Origin: Dugong dugon
Lineage: Eukaryota; Chordata; Mammalia; Sirenia; Dugongidae
Direction of reading: 5' to 3'
Length of the DNA stretch: 64,000 bases
NCBI GenBank assembly: GCA_030035585.1
Contig: CM057460.1
Span: 134,586,714 to 134,650,713, forward strand
Position 1 is the stretch's first letter, and every line of letters starts with the position of its first letter. Positions 10,868 to 22,549 of the stretch are shown piece after piece. Under the pieces are notes generated by a model that saw only the letters and a program-made list of their open reading frames with translations, searched no databases and had not been told where the DNA came from. The position numbers were made by a program, and so were the translations under genes.

Positions 10868-12301
10868 CTCTGGAGGGCGGGGCCAAGATGGCGGACTAGT
10901 CAGATGCTTCTGGTGGACCCTCTTACAACAAAGACCAAGAAAAACAGTGAATCAATTCTATATGACAATCTAGAAGCCCTGAGCATCTAAGGCAAAGTTG
11001 AGAACTGTACTGAGTGGCAGGGAGAGGGAGAGATGGTCCAGAAGCAGCAGAGGAGTTGCCAGACCTGACCCAGTGAGATCCTGAGCCCTTCAGGCCTGAT
11101 CGGCTCATGGGTGAGCATTGAGGCAGGCAAGCAGCCGTGTTCAGGAGGCACATTTTCTGCACCAGGAGAGACCCCACGCCAGAGAGTGTACTCAGCCACT
11201 CAGAACCAGTGAGAAGCAGCCCTCATCGGCGAAGGATAAATACTTGCGTACAGCCTACCGTGCAGATCAAAAACACCCCCCTTAGGGAAAAACCTCTCTC
11301 CATTTACCTCCTTGCTCCCTGCTCTGCACTGGGTCCCAGACTGGCTTCAGCAATTGCCCAATCCCCTGGGCCGGAAGGAGCATCCGTCACGTGCCCTGAG
11401 CCATTCTCCCAGTCTTGGAGAGTGAACAAATTAACAGACAGGGGAGAAAATAAACTTCCAGCTCCCCTAAGCCAGGAACCCAGAGCAGGCACAGCTCCTT
11501 CACCTAGGCACAGGCATAAGGGATCCAAGGACTCTGAGTTAATTTCCCCCTGCAGAGACTTGTGTGGGCCCATTTCAACAGCATAGGCCCTCATTACCAC
11601 AGTACAATAGGGTATATACCTGAAGTCTAATTTGAACTGTTTCAGCTGTGAAGTGGCAGGTTTGTGATATTTGACACTTCTCTGCCCATTAAGCAAGGTC
11701 TTCACCTACCCACATCAGGGGCCTGAGGACTGGTGGCTCCACCCACATCACCTAGCCACCTGTGATAGGGGCCCAAGAATAAGAGGTGCCCCCTAGTCCT
11801 TACAGCCAACACTATCGGGTGCTCATAGTCTCTGGCTGTAAAACCCACCCACTTACACATTCTAGGGAACATGGACACGCCTTCATCCTGGACACTCGGG
11901 GGTGGCCATCAGCCCCGACCTTGCTGTGAGTGTGTCCCCCTGCTGCAGCCGGATGCCTATGGCTACACCAATCACCCATGCCTGTCAAGGACTGTAGGTG
12001 AGAGCCTACACCACACCCTTGGTGCCTATCTACCTGGGCACCTGAGCTGAATCCATACAGGAGGAGTGGGAAGACTCCTGAGCTCACATACCTAGCAACA
12101 GATCTAACCACCTGGTGACAGAACATTAGAGCTTCAAAGGTGCCAGTAATCAAACTAGCTCATATGAGCAGCCTATTTGGGCATATCAAAACAAAACAAG
12201 AAGGTAGGACACAGTAAGAAAACATAAAATAAATAAATATAATAACTTATTGATGGCTCTGAGACAACAGTCAATATCAAATCACTTGAATAGGCAATCC
12301 A

Positions 12302-13248
12302 TGATGACTTCAGCAAGCTCCCAGAATAAAGAATTTAGAAATTTTCCAGAGGAGGAAAATTTCTTGGAATTACAGAGGCAGAACACAAAAAATTAATATA
12401 TAGAACTCTTCAAGAAATTAGGAAGGAAATTAAGCAAAATGCAGAACATGCAATAGAGGAAATTGAAAAGATTAGAGAAGAGCATAATGACAAAATTAAC
12501 AGGCTGCAAGAATCCCTAGAGAGACAGCAGTCAGAAATCCAGAAGATTAACAATAAAATTTCAGAAGTAGACAACTCAATAGAAAGTCACAGGAGCAGAA
12601 CTGAGGCAATGGAAGTCAGAATTAGTGAGCTTGAAGACAAAGCACTTGACATCAACTTATTTGAGGAAAAATCAGATAAATGGCTTTTTAAAAAATGAAG
12701 AAACCCTAAGAATTAAGTGGGATTCTATCAAGAGGAATAACCTACGAGTGACTGGAGTACCAGAACAGGGCGGGGATAACAAAAAATATAGAGAGACTCG
12801 TTGAAGATTTGTTGGCAGAAAACTTCCCTGATATCATGAAAGATGAGAAGATATCTATCCAAGTTGCTCATTGAACCCCACATAAGGTAGATCCCAAAAG
12901 AAAGTCACCAAGACATATTATAATCAAACTTGCCAAAACCAAAGATAAAGAGAGAATTTTAAGTGCAGCTAGGGATAAAAGGAAGTCATCTACAAAGGAG
13001 AGTCAATAAGAATAAGATCAGACTACTCAGCAGAAACCATGCAGGCAAGAAGGCAATGGGATGACATATATAAAGCCTTGAAGGAAAAAAAATGCCAGCC
13101 AAGAATTATATATCCAGCAAAACTGTCTCTTAAATATGATGGCAAAATTAAGGCATTTCCTCATAAACAAAAGTTTAGGCAATTTGCAAAAACCAAACCA
13201 AAATTACAAGAAATACTAAAGGAAGTCCTCCAGTTAGAAAATGAATAA
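12302..13248 (+). pseudogene. L1 ORF1 (RNA-binding chaperone) pseudogene
   Basis: In intact L1 elements ORF1p is a trimeric RNA-binding protein with a coiled coil, an RRM and a C-terminal domain, and it coats L1 RNA in the cytoplasm. Here the reading begins at the ATG at about 12302 and is interrupted within about 30 codons. The coiled-coil region (12430-12660) is rich in E, K and I. RRM-like text follows (about 12700-12850), with stops and shifts. The last part is open (13039-13248): 'MQARRQWDDIYKALKEKKCQ', then 'PAKLSLKYDGKIKAFPHKQK', ending 'LKEVLQLENE'. This matches the ORF1p C-terminal domain. It is not functional. Confidence 0.88.
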
Positions 13249-13693
13249 CATCAGATAACAACCCAAGACTAAAACACACGACAGAACAACCACATATCAA
13301 CCCACATAAGGAAGTCACAAAAATAAATCAAAGCAAAAACACTGAAAATAGGGAAACAAACGTCAATATGCATAAGATGATAAAATTTAAACAAGAAAGA
13401 GGGACTTAAAAAATGTAGACATAGACTTTGCATATGGAGAAATCAAGGTGATATAAAGAAATAAAAGACTAGTATAAACTTAGAAAAATAGGGGTAAATA
13501 TCAAAGTAACCACAAAGGAAACTAACAATCCTACAAGTCAAGAGAAAAAACTAGAAAAATGTAAATGCTCAGCAAAGACAAAATCAACAACAGTGAAAAA
13601 GATGAAAAGAAAATACATAAAGAGAAATGACTTAGCACATAAAATTAAGTGGAACAAGGAAACTGTGAACAGCACACACAAAAAGACATCAAA

Positions 13694-16600
13694 ATGACAG
13701 TACTGAACTCATATCTATCAATAATTATGCTGAATGTAAATAGACTAAATGCACCAATAAAGAGACAGAGAGTGGCACATTGGATGAAAAAAAAAAAAGA
13801 TCTGTCTATACGCTGCCTACGACAGACACATCTTAGGCTTAAAGACACAAACAAACTAAAATTCAAAAGATGGAAAAAAAATACATCAAGCAAACAAGAC
13901 TAAAAAAAGAGCAGGAGTGGCAATAGTAATTTCTGACAAAATAGACTTTAAAATCAAATCCACCACAAAGGATAAGGAAGGACACTATATAATGATTAAA
14001 GGGTCAATACACCAGAAGGACATAACTATAATAAATATTTACGCACCCAATGACAGGGCTCCAAAATACATTAAACAAACTCGAATAGCACTGAAAAGAG
14101 AGAAAGATAGCTCCACAATAGTAGTAGGAGACTTCAACATACCACTTTAGGTGAAGGACAGAACATGCAGAAAGAAGCTCAACAAAGACACAGAAGAGCT
14201 AAATGCTACAATCAACCAATCTGATCTCATAGACATATATCAAACACTCCACCCAACAGCAGACAAGTATCCTTTCTTTTCCAGTGCACATGGAACATTC
14301 TCCAAAATAGACCACATATTAGGCCATAAAGCAAGCCTTAATAAAATCCAAAGCATCAAAATATTACAAAGCATCTTTTCTGACAATGAAGCCATAGAAG
14401 TAGAAATCAACAACACAAAAAGCAAGGAAAAAAAAATCAAACACATGGAAACTGAACAACACCTTGCTCAAAAACTACTGGGTTATAGAAGAAATTAAGG
14501 ATGGAATAAAGAAATACATAGAATCAAATAAGAATGAAAATATATCTTACCAGAACCTTTGGGGCACAGAAAAAGCAGTGCTCAGAGGTCAGTTTATAGC
14601 AATAAATGCACACAACCAAAAAGAAGAAAGGGCCATAATTGAAACATTCACCCTACAACAGGAAGAAGTAGAAAGAGAGCAGCAAAAGAAGCCCTCAGGT
14701 GCCAGAAGAAAGGAAATAATAAGAATTAGAGCAGAATTAAATGAAATAGAGAATAGAAAAACAATTGAAAGAGTTAACAAGACCAAAAGCTGGTTCTTGG
14801 AAAAGATCAACAAAATTGATAAACCATTGGCCAAGCTGACAAAAGAAAAACAGGAGAGGAAGCAAGTAACTTGTATAAGAAATGAGATGGGTGATATCAC
14901 AACAGACACAACTAAAATTAAAAGAATCATAACAGAATACTATGAAAAATTGTACTCTAACCAATTTGAAAACCTAGAGGAAATGGACAAATTTCTAGAA
15001 ACTCACTACCTACCTAAACTAACACAAACAGAGGTAGAACAACTAAATAAACCCATAACAAAAGAAGAGATTGAAAAGGTAATTAAAACACTCCCAACAA
15101 AAAACAGTCCTGGCCCAGGTGGCTTCACTGGAGAATTCTACCAAACTTCCAGAGACAAGTTAACACCACTACTACTAAAGGTATTTCAGAACATAGAAAA
15201 GGATGGAATACTCCCAAACTCATTCTATGAAGCCAGCATAACCCTGATACCAAAACCAGGTAAAGACGCCACAAAAAAAGAAAATTACAGACCAACATCC
15301 CTCATGAACATTGACGCAAAAATCCTCAACAAAATTCTAGCCAATAGAATTCAGCAACATATCAGAAAAATAATTCACCATGACCCAGTGGGATTTATAC
15401 CAGGTATGCAGGGATGGTTCAACATTAGAAACACAATCAATGTAATCCATCACATAAATAAAACAAAAGACAAGAACCACATGATCTTATCAATCAATGC
15501 AGAAAAGGCATTTGACAAAGTCCAACACCTATTCGTGATAAAAACACTCAACAAAATAGGAATAGGAGGGAAATTCCTCAGTATAATTAAGGGCATTTAT
15601 ATAAAGCCAACAGCCAACATCATTCTAAATAGAGAAACTTTGAAAGCATTCCGCCTGAGAATGGGAACCAGACAAGGATGACCTTTATCACCACTCTTAT
15701 TCAACATTGTGCTGGAGGTCCTAGCCAGAGCAATTAGGCTAGAAAAAGAAATAAAGAGCATCCAAATTGGTAAGGAAGAAGTCAAAAAATCTCTATTTGC
15801 AGATGATATGATCTTATATGCAGAAAACCCCACAGAATCCACAAGAAAACTACTGGAACTAATAGAAGATTTCAACAAAGTTTCAGGATACAAGATCAAC
15901 TTACAAAAATCAGTTGGATTCCTTTACACCAACAAAGAGAACCTCACAGAGGAAATCACCAAATCAGTACCATTTACAATAGCCCCCAAGAAGATAAAAT
16001 ACTTATGAATAAGTCTAATCAGAGAAATAAAAGACCTATACAATGAAAACTACAAGACACTACTGCAAGAAACCAAAACAGACCTCCATAAGTGAGAAAC
16101 ATACCTTGCTCATGGATAGGTAGACTCAACATTGTGAAAATGTCAATTCTACCCAAAGCAATCTACAGATACAGTGCAATCCCAATCCAAATTCCAATGA
16201 CATTTTTTTAATGAGATGGAGAAACAAATTACCAACTTCATATGGAAAGGGAAGAGGCCCCAAATAAGTAAAGCATTACTCAAGAAGAAGAACAAAGTGA
16301 GAGGCCTCAGACTACCTGATTTTAGAACCTATTATTCTGCCACAGTAGTCAAAACAGCCTGCTACTCGTACAACAACAGATACATAGACCGATGGAACAG
16401 AATTGAGAATCCAGACATAAATTCATCCACCTATGAGCAGCTGATACTTGAGAAATGCCCAAAGTCTGTTAACTGGGGAAAAGACAGTCTCGTTAACAGA
16501 TTGTGCTGGCATAACCGGATATCCACCTGCAAAAAAACTGAAACAAGACCCATACCTCACACCATGCACAAAAACTAACTCAAAATGGATCAAAGACTTA

Positions 16601-17528
16601 AATATAAAATCAAAAACGATAAAGATCATGGAGGAAAAAATAGGGACAACGCTAGGAGCCCTATTACATGGTATAAACACAATATGAACCATAAGTAACA
16701 ATGCACATGCGCCAGAAGAGAGCCTAGATAAACGGAAGCTCCTAAAAATCAAATGCTTATGCTCATCAAAAGACTTCACCAAAAGACTCAAAAGACAACC
16801 TACAGACTGGGAAAAAATTTTTGGCTGGGACAAATCTGATCAACATCTAATCTCTAAAATCTACTAAAATCTACAAGATACTGCAAAACCTCAACAACAA
16901 AAAGACAAATAACCCAATTAAAAAATGGGCAAAGAATATGAACAGGCACTTCACCAAAGAAGATATTCAGGCGGCTAACAGACACATGAAGAAATGCTCA
17001 CGATAATCAGCTGTTAGAGAAATGCAGATCAAAACTACAATGAGATACCATCTCACCCCAGCTAGGCTAGCATTAATCCAAACAGCACAAAATAATAAAT
17101 GCTGGAGAGGTTGTAGAGAGACCAGAACACTTATCCACTGTTGGTTGAAGTGTAAAATGGTACAACTACTTTGGAAATCAATTTGGCACTTCCTTAAAAA
17201 GCTAGAATTAGAAGTACCATAGGATCCACCTAGTTCGCTCCTTGGAATATATCCTAGAGAAATAAGAGCCATCCCACGAATAGATACATACACACCCATG
17301 CTCACTGCAGCACTGTTCACAATAGCAAAAAGATGGAAACAACCTAGGTACCCTCAACGGATCAATGGATAAACAAATTATGGTATATCCACACAATGGA
17401 ATACTATGCAACGATAAAGTACAATGATGAAGCCATGAAACATAACATGGAGGAATCTGGAGGGCATTATGCTGAGTGAATTTAGTCAGTCACAGAAGGA
17501 CAAATATTGTATAAGACCATTATTCTAA
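13694..17528 (+). pseudogene. L1 ORF2 (endonuclease / reverse transcriptase) pseudogene
   Basis: ORF2p nicks target DNA and reverse-transcribes L1 RNA at the nick. The APE-type endonuclease part shows 'SIIMLNVNRLNAP' (usual G changed to R), 'ITIINIYAPND', 'VVGDFN' and 'KIDHILGH'. A TAG breaks it at 14148-14150, and a shift in an A run near 14430 moves the frame. The reverse transcriptase part (14464-15681, 405 codons) contains '[20 protein letters not shown]' and '[15 protein letters not shown]'. It is cut by TGA at 15679-15681, where a Cys codon is expected after TRQG. FADDM is intact downstream (about 15797-15811), then another TGA occurs at 16006-16008. The C-terminal part includes the Cys-rich piece '[18 protein letters not shown]' (17022-17222). 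The endonuclease motif SDH reads SDN. Confidence 0.93.
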
Positions 17529-18528
17529 GAACTCAAGAAAAGGTTTAAACACAGAAAACAACATTCTTTGATGGTACGAGGGTGAGGAAGGAGGGTGAGG
17601 GTTATTCACTAACTAGATATTATACAAGTATTATCTTAGGTGAAGGGAAGGACAGCACACACTACCCAGGGAAGTCAGCATTACTGGACTAAACCAAAGC
17701 TAAAAAGTTTTCTGAATACAATCAAACACTTTGAGGGACAGAATAGCAGGGGTAGGGATCTGGGGACCATGCTATCAGGGGACATCTAGGTTAATTGGCA
17801 TAACAAAGCTTATTAGGGAAATGTTCTGCATCCTACTTTGGTGAGTGGCGTCTGGGGTCTTAAAAGCTTGCAAGCAGCCATCTAAGATGCATCAATTGGT
17901 CCCAACCACCTGGAATAAAGGAGAATGAACAACACCAAAGACACAAGGGAAGTAGTAGCCCAAGAGACAGAAAGGGTCACATAAACCAGAGACTTCATCA
18001 GCCTGAGACCAGAAGAACTAGATGGTACCCAGCTACCACCAATGACTGCCCTGACAGGGAACACAACAGAGAGTCCTGGATAGAGCAGGAGAAAGGTGGG
18101 GTGCAGAACTCAAATTCTAGTGAGAAGACCAGACTTAATGGTTTGAATGAGACTGGAGGAACCTTGAAAAGCATGGCCCCAAGATTCTCAGCCCAGAACT
18201 AAAACAGTTTCTGAGGCCAACTCTTCAGACAGGGATTGGACTGGACTGTGGGACATAGAGTGATACTCGTGAGGAGTGTGCCTCTTAGCTCAAGTAGATA
18301 CAAGAGACTAAACAAGCAGCTTCTGTCCGGAAGTGAGATGGGAAGGCAGAGAGGGTTAGGAGCTGGTTGAAAGGACATGGGGTGTCAGGGGTGGAAAGGA
18401 GGAGTGTGCTGTCACAGTAAGGGGAGAGCAATTAGGGTCACATAACAATGTATGTATAAATTTTTGTATGGGGGACTAACCTGAAAGGTAAACTTCATCT
18501 AAACTACAGCACTAAATAAAAAAATAAA

Positions 18529-18578
18529 ACACTGAGAATCATGGCCCAGCCAAGTTGGCACACAATCTTAACCATCAC
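18529..18578 (-). repeat. edge of an ERV LTR next to internal sequence
   Basis: This is a 50-bp copy of the LTR end also present at about 9599-9648 ('cactgagaatcatggcccag', 'aatcttaaccatcaca'). On the minus strand the LTR start is preceded by 'aaggggtggac', a purine tract placed as a polypurine tract would be, so 18579 onward is probably ERV internal sequence. The rest of this LTR is missing. The L1 at 10868 ends exactly where the remnant begins. Confidence 0.6.
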
Positions 18579-19337
18579 AGTCCACCCCTTGTCAACTTGG
18601 CACATGTACACATCTCCTTAAACCATACATAATCTCTGAATAAAGACAATCAGAAAGTAAAAAAACCCTGCAATATCTGTTTGCTGTTATAAAAAATATT
18701 AAATTGTATGGATTTAGATAGAAACTAGATATGGGACAGAGCCACTAACTTAAAGAAAGATTTATTTAGTCTGCATAAATAACAAGTCAGAAATCTTTCT
18801 GATGCTGTCAGGTAATCAGTATGCCACAGCTTTCCCCCAGAAGAGGAAACAAAATCTAATGATCGTTGACCTTTCCCGCAAATAGCCAAAATTGCATCAG
18901 CAGATGGGTGGCTGTCAATTAGCCATTTGTTAACCAATGTGGACTTCTTGGCAGCTCTCATGCAACCTCCACAAAATAAACAGGGGAAGGCCTGAGCAGG
19001 AATGGAGCAATGAATTCATTGCTAAGGAAGAATGTACTCTCTCCTGAATCTCATTTTTAATTTTTCATCACATTTTATATTTTTAATAAAAAAATAATTT
19101 GGTGGGAAAATAATAACTGAGAAAAACAACATCTTCTCCAACATTAATTTGGGTCATTTCTCTAACACATTTGTAGGTTGCTAGGTTTCTCAGAAAAGTT
19201 ACCTTTCTGCCTTTCTATCTGCTAAAGTCAGAAATATCAAAGGAAGAGGACTACATCCCTAAGGAACTCTCCATATATAGTTGTTAAACTTACAAACATA
19301 TTATTTATTTGTAATATAAATATATTCAGTGTTTTTC
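18579..19337 (-). other. unassigned, possibly ERV internal sequence
   Basis: The sequence follows an LTR edge. A 78-codon minus-strand frame (18725-18961) has no motif I recognise. I see no gag, protease, polymerase or envelope signature, so the ERV reading rests only on position and the purine tract at its edge. Confidence 0.3.
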
Positions 19338-19552
19338 TGTTGTTGTTATTGTTAGGTGCTATTGAGTTGATTTTCAACCCATAATGACCCCATGTAACAG
19401 AATAGAACTTCCCCATACGGTTTTCTATGCTGTAATCTTTACAGGAGTAGATGGCCAGGTCTTTCTCCCGCAGAACTGCTGGGTGGATTTGAACCTCCCA
19501 CCTTTCAATTAGCAGTTGAGTGCTTAACCATTGTGCCACCAGGGCTCCTGTT
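19338..19552 (-). mobile_element. tRNA-headed SINE with RTE tail, long form
   Basis: The tail ('tgttgttattgttaggtgct') is at the low coordinate and the head ('ttgtgccaccagggctcc') at the high one. It includes the extra central block ('tgtaatctttacaggagtag' and 'ctttctcccgcagaac') that short copies such as 6503-6662 lack. The TTGTTGTTATTG end is the same simple-repeat end as in the RTE LINE. Confidence 0.9.
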
Positions 19553-19729
19553 TTGACTTTTTTTTCCTTCTTCTAACAGCTTTGATTTTCTAGCAGCTTC
19601 TTTATTAGAACATTAACAAATGTAATGGTCAAGGGTACATCTGAACATTTTAAATAGAGAAAAATGATCTTCAAGACAAAAGTTCTTCACCTTTAGACCA
19701 GTGTATAAGAATCACTTAGATGATTGTTA

Positions 19730-20220
19730 AGGAGTCCGTGGGTGGCACAAACAGTTAAGTGCTCACCAACTAACTGAAAGATTGGTGATTTGAATCCACC
19801 CAGAGGAGCCTCAAAAGAAACGCCTGATGATCTGCTTCCAGAAGGTCATAGTCTTAAAAATTCAATGGAGCACATTTCTATTCTGCAACACATGGGGTCA
19901 CTGTGGGTCAGAATCAACTCAGTGGAAACTTTTTTGTTGTTTTTGTTTGTTTGCTTTTTGTAGGGGGTGGTGTTTGAATCTATAGATTAGTTTAGGGAGA
20001 GTTAACTATACCAACAATATTGAGCCTTTAAACCCCAAGCACACCATCTCTTTGCATTTGTTTAGGTCTTATTTAATTTTTTTTCTATCAGTGCTTGTCG
20101 TTTTCAGCATACAGATCCAGTATGTATTTTGTTAGTTTATACCTAACTACACTGTTCTACTCTGCACACATGGTGTAGCCATGAGTCAGTCGACTTAATA
20201 ACAAGTGGTTTGGTTTGGTT
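19730..20220 (+). mobile_element. composite: SINE, antisense L1 piece, second SINE tail
   Basis: A diverged long-form SINE runs from 'gagtccgtgggtggcacaaa' to about 19945. It is followed by about 180 bp (about 19970-20150) that read as the reverse complement of L1 ORF2 sequence ('caacaatattgagcctttaa', 'catttgtttaggtcttattt'). A second SINE 3' end comes next ('tgtagccatgagtcagtcga', 'ggtttggtttggttt'). The whole block is bracketed by near-identical direct repeats: 'tagatgattgttaag' at the left edge and 'tagatgattgttagaag' after the right tail. Confidence 0.75.
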
Positions 20221-20526
20221 TAGATGATTGTTAGAAGTGCAGATTCCAAGGCATACTCGCGTAAATTTTTATTTAGTAAAACTGAGGTGTGGTCCAGGAA
20301 TAAATTTTAATAAATACCCCAGAGGATTCAACCATAGAGCACACTTCAAGGAAATCCTTCCTGGAAGAAAGAAATGTAAATTGTTCTTATTCTTAAAATA
20401 CATAAGATTTAAAAAAGCAAAAACCTAACTTCTAAAAATGTAGTGCAAAACAAGACACAATATTTTAATATGATCTTTTTGTTTTAATATAGCATATTAT
20501 CAAGACATGAGAATCTATCTAGAACC

Positions 20527-20660
20527 TAGATCAGTATTTCTCAAACTTTAACGTTTGTAAGAATACCCTGGGGATCTTAGTAAAATGCTCCTTCTGATTC
20601 AGTAGGTTTAGGGTAGGGCCAATGCCAATACTCCTAGGCTTCAGAACACACATTGAGTAG
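20527..20660 (+). repeat. MER20-like hAT-Charlie element
   Basis: 'gtatttctcaaactttaacg' followed by 'gattcagtaggtttagggta' matches the layout of MER20. It is old and non-coding. Confidence 0.65.
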
Positions 20661-20669
20661 TAAGGATGT

Positions 20670-20765
20670 AGACAGTGGTATTCATATTTCAGCACGCATC
20701 AGAATCACCAGGAGAGCTAGTTAAAATAAAAACTGCTGTCCCCCTGCCAAGCTTCCAATTTATGT
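20670..20765 (+). repeat. second MER20-like hAT fragment
   Basis: 'cagcacgcatcagaatcacc' and 'ctgctgtccccctgcc' repeat the MER20 wording directly after the copy at 20527, giving two fragments in the same orientation. Confidence 0.6.
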
Positions 20766-20899
20766 GACTAAGGAGGCAGAAATCACAGTGATGAAGCTAC
20801 AAGTAGAGAAACTGATGGCAGCCACAATAGTTGGAAGAGGCAAGGGATGGATTCTACCCCCTAGACCCTCCAGAATGAGTGCAGCCCGCTAACATCTTG
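20766..20899 (+). repeat. MLT1-like LTR fragment, cut by an L1 derivative
   Basis: 'ttggaagaggcaagggatgg' and 'ctagaccctccagaatgagt' resemble the 3' half of MLT1 LTRs. It ends at the TSD of the minus-strand L1 derivative. Confidence 0.55.
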
Positions 20900-21321
20900 T
20901 TAACTGTTTCTCTGTTCTTAATATTCTGTGCTGAGTTCTTTTTGTATATGGATCTTCTTTTCCTAGCATGTGTTATCACTGTTTTTATGTTTACTGAGTC
21001 TTTTTTATTTTCTTCTTTATTTTGGTAAGTAGATTTATTAATTTTCTTTGTGGTTATCCTGAAGTTTACCTTTATCCTCCTATATTTAAAACAGTCTGTT
21101 ATATCTTGAAATTGCATTGACTTCCTCTCCATATGAAAGTTCTATAACTACACCATTCATTTCTCCGTTTGTTCTGATGTCATCATTTACAGCTCAATAT
21201 CTCTGGTTCCTTGTAATCAATTTTGCAGCTTTATTTTTCTTTTGTGAAGTCTTTACATAGCTTGGTATCTGGATGTTGCTGTCTTGTGTCTTTATCACAG
21301 GTATTATCTGATGTCATTGGA

Positions 21322-22291
21322 TCTCTAGCCAAAGGACTCCCTTTATTATTTCTTATAGGGCTTGTCTGGTGGTTACAAATTCCCTTAGTTTCTGCTCATC
21401 TGGGAATGTATTAATTTCACCCTCATTTTTGAAAGACAATTTTGCTGGCTACATGATTCTTGGTTGGCAAGTCTTTTCTTTCAGAGTATTGTATATGTCA
21501 TTCCATTGCCTTCTTGCCTACATGGTTTCTGATGAGAAATAGCACTTAGTCTTAGTTATGCCCCTTTGTAAGTGATATTTCACTTTTCATGAGCTGCTCT
21601 CAAAATTCTTTCTCTGTCTTTGGTTTTGGAAAGTTTGATTATGATATGTCTTGGTGAATTTCTTATGGGGCCTATCCTGTATGGGGTTCATTGAGCACCT
21701 TGGGTGGAAATCTTCTCATCTTTCATAATATTTGGAAAGTTTTTGATCATTATTCCTTCAAAAATGCTCTCTGTGCACTTTTCCTCTCTTTCCGTTATGG
21801 AATTCCTAATGCATGCATATTATTTTTCATGATATGTCCTACATAACCCTTAGGCCATCTTTTTTTTTCTTGAGTCTTTTTTCTGATCATTGCTCACACA
21901 AATTAGTATCAAGGGATTTGTCCTCTATTTCACAGATTTTTTTCTTCCACTGATTCAATTCTACTTTTGTGTCCTTCCATTGAGTTGTTTATTTCTGTTA
22001 TTGTTAAGCTTCTGTATTTCTAGTTGTTGTTTGTGTATGGTTTCTATTTGTCTGTTGAGTTTGTTGTTTTGTTCTTGTTTTGTTTTCCTGAATTCTTCTA
22101 GGTTCTTTTTCTTTGTTTTCCTTGATCTCTTTCAGGAGCCTAAATATTAGTCTTTTAAGTTCCTTGTCAGGTAGTTCTATTATCATTTCTTCCTCTGGAA
22201 GGTTTTCTAACCCTTTATTTTGCTCACTTGTTTGATCTATCTTACCTGGTTTCTTCACATGGTTTGTCATTGCCTGCTGTCTCTGAGGCAT
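21322..22291 (-). pseudogene. L1 ORF1 pseudogene (HAL1/L1 type)
   Basis: The start is the ATG at 22291. The N-terminal frame (22004-22291, 95 codons) contains 'LPEEEMIIELPDKELKRLIF' followed by 'RLLKEIKENKEKEPRRIQEN', the usual N-terminal and coiled-coil opening of ORF1p. Downstream the frame is broken. The C-terminal domain is recognisable around 21340-21480, where the minus strand of 'attttgctggctacatgatt' and 'tctgggaatgtattaatttc' encodes the PAKL-type and following segments. It would have been an RNA-binding protein and is not functional now. Confidence 0.8.
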
Positions 22292-22549
22292 TAAGGTGTT
22301 ATTTTATTTATTTATAGGTGTGTATGTCTTCCTTTAAAGAACTGAGTGGAGGTACAAGAGCAGATCCCTTCCCTGATATGGAGCAGCAACTGTTGATTGG
22401 CCAGGGTCCCTCCACAGCTCTTGTGGGACAGCATAGTCCTTCCATGTTGGTGTTAGCAGTTAGTGTGTCCACTGTAGAGCAGGGCAGTTAATCTTAGTAG
22501 GCATAGGGAGGAGATGCTACCTAAATGGATGGGGAAAGCCCTCTGTGCA

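Larger units (their letters stand above)
10868..18526 (+). mobile_element. long L1 LINE, 5' UTR to A-rich tail, defective
   Basis: The 5' end carries 'cggggccaagatggcggact', the usual L1 start with a YY1-type site (AAGATGGCGG). A GC-rich 5' UTR (10868-about 12300) is followed by ORF1, an A-rich inter-ORF spacer, ORF2, a 3' UTR (about 17530-18500) and an A-rich end ('taaataaaaaaataaaac'). Its 3' UTR shares modules with the L1 copies at 36068, 43043 and 52564, such as 'ggtacccagctaccaccaat'. No TSD is visible. The right flank begins directly with the end of an LTR. All reading frames are broken. Confidence 0.93.

Noticed and set aside
11137-12153. Frames of 149, 133 and 113 codons in the first L1's 5' UTR, considered as an ORF0-like gene
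   Set aside because: They have no shared motif, no counterpart in the second long L1, and they conflict in strand. GC-rich 5' UTR sequence is a sufficient explanation.
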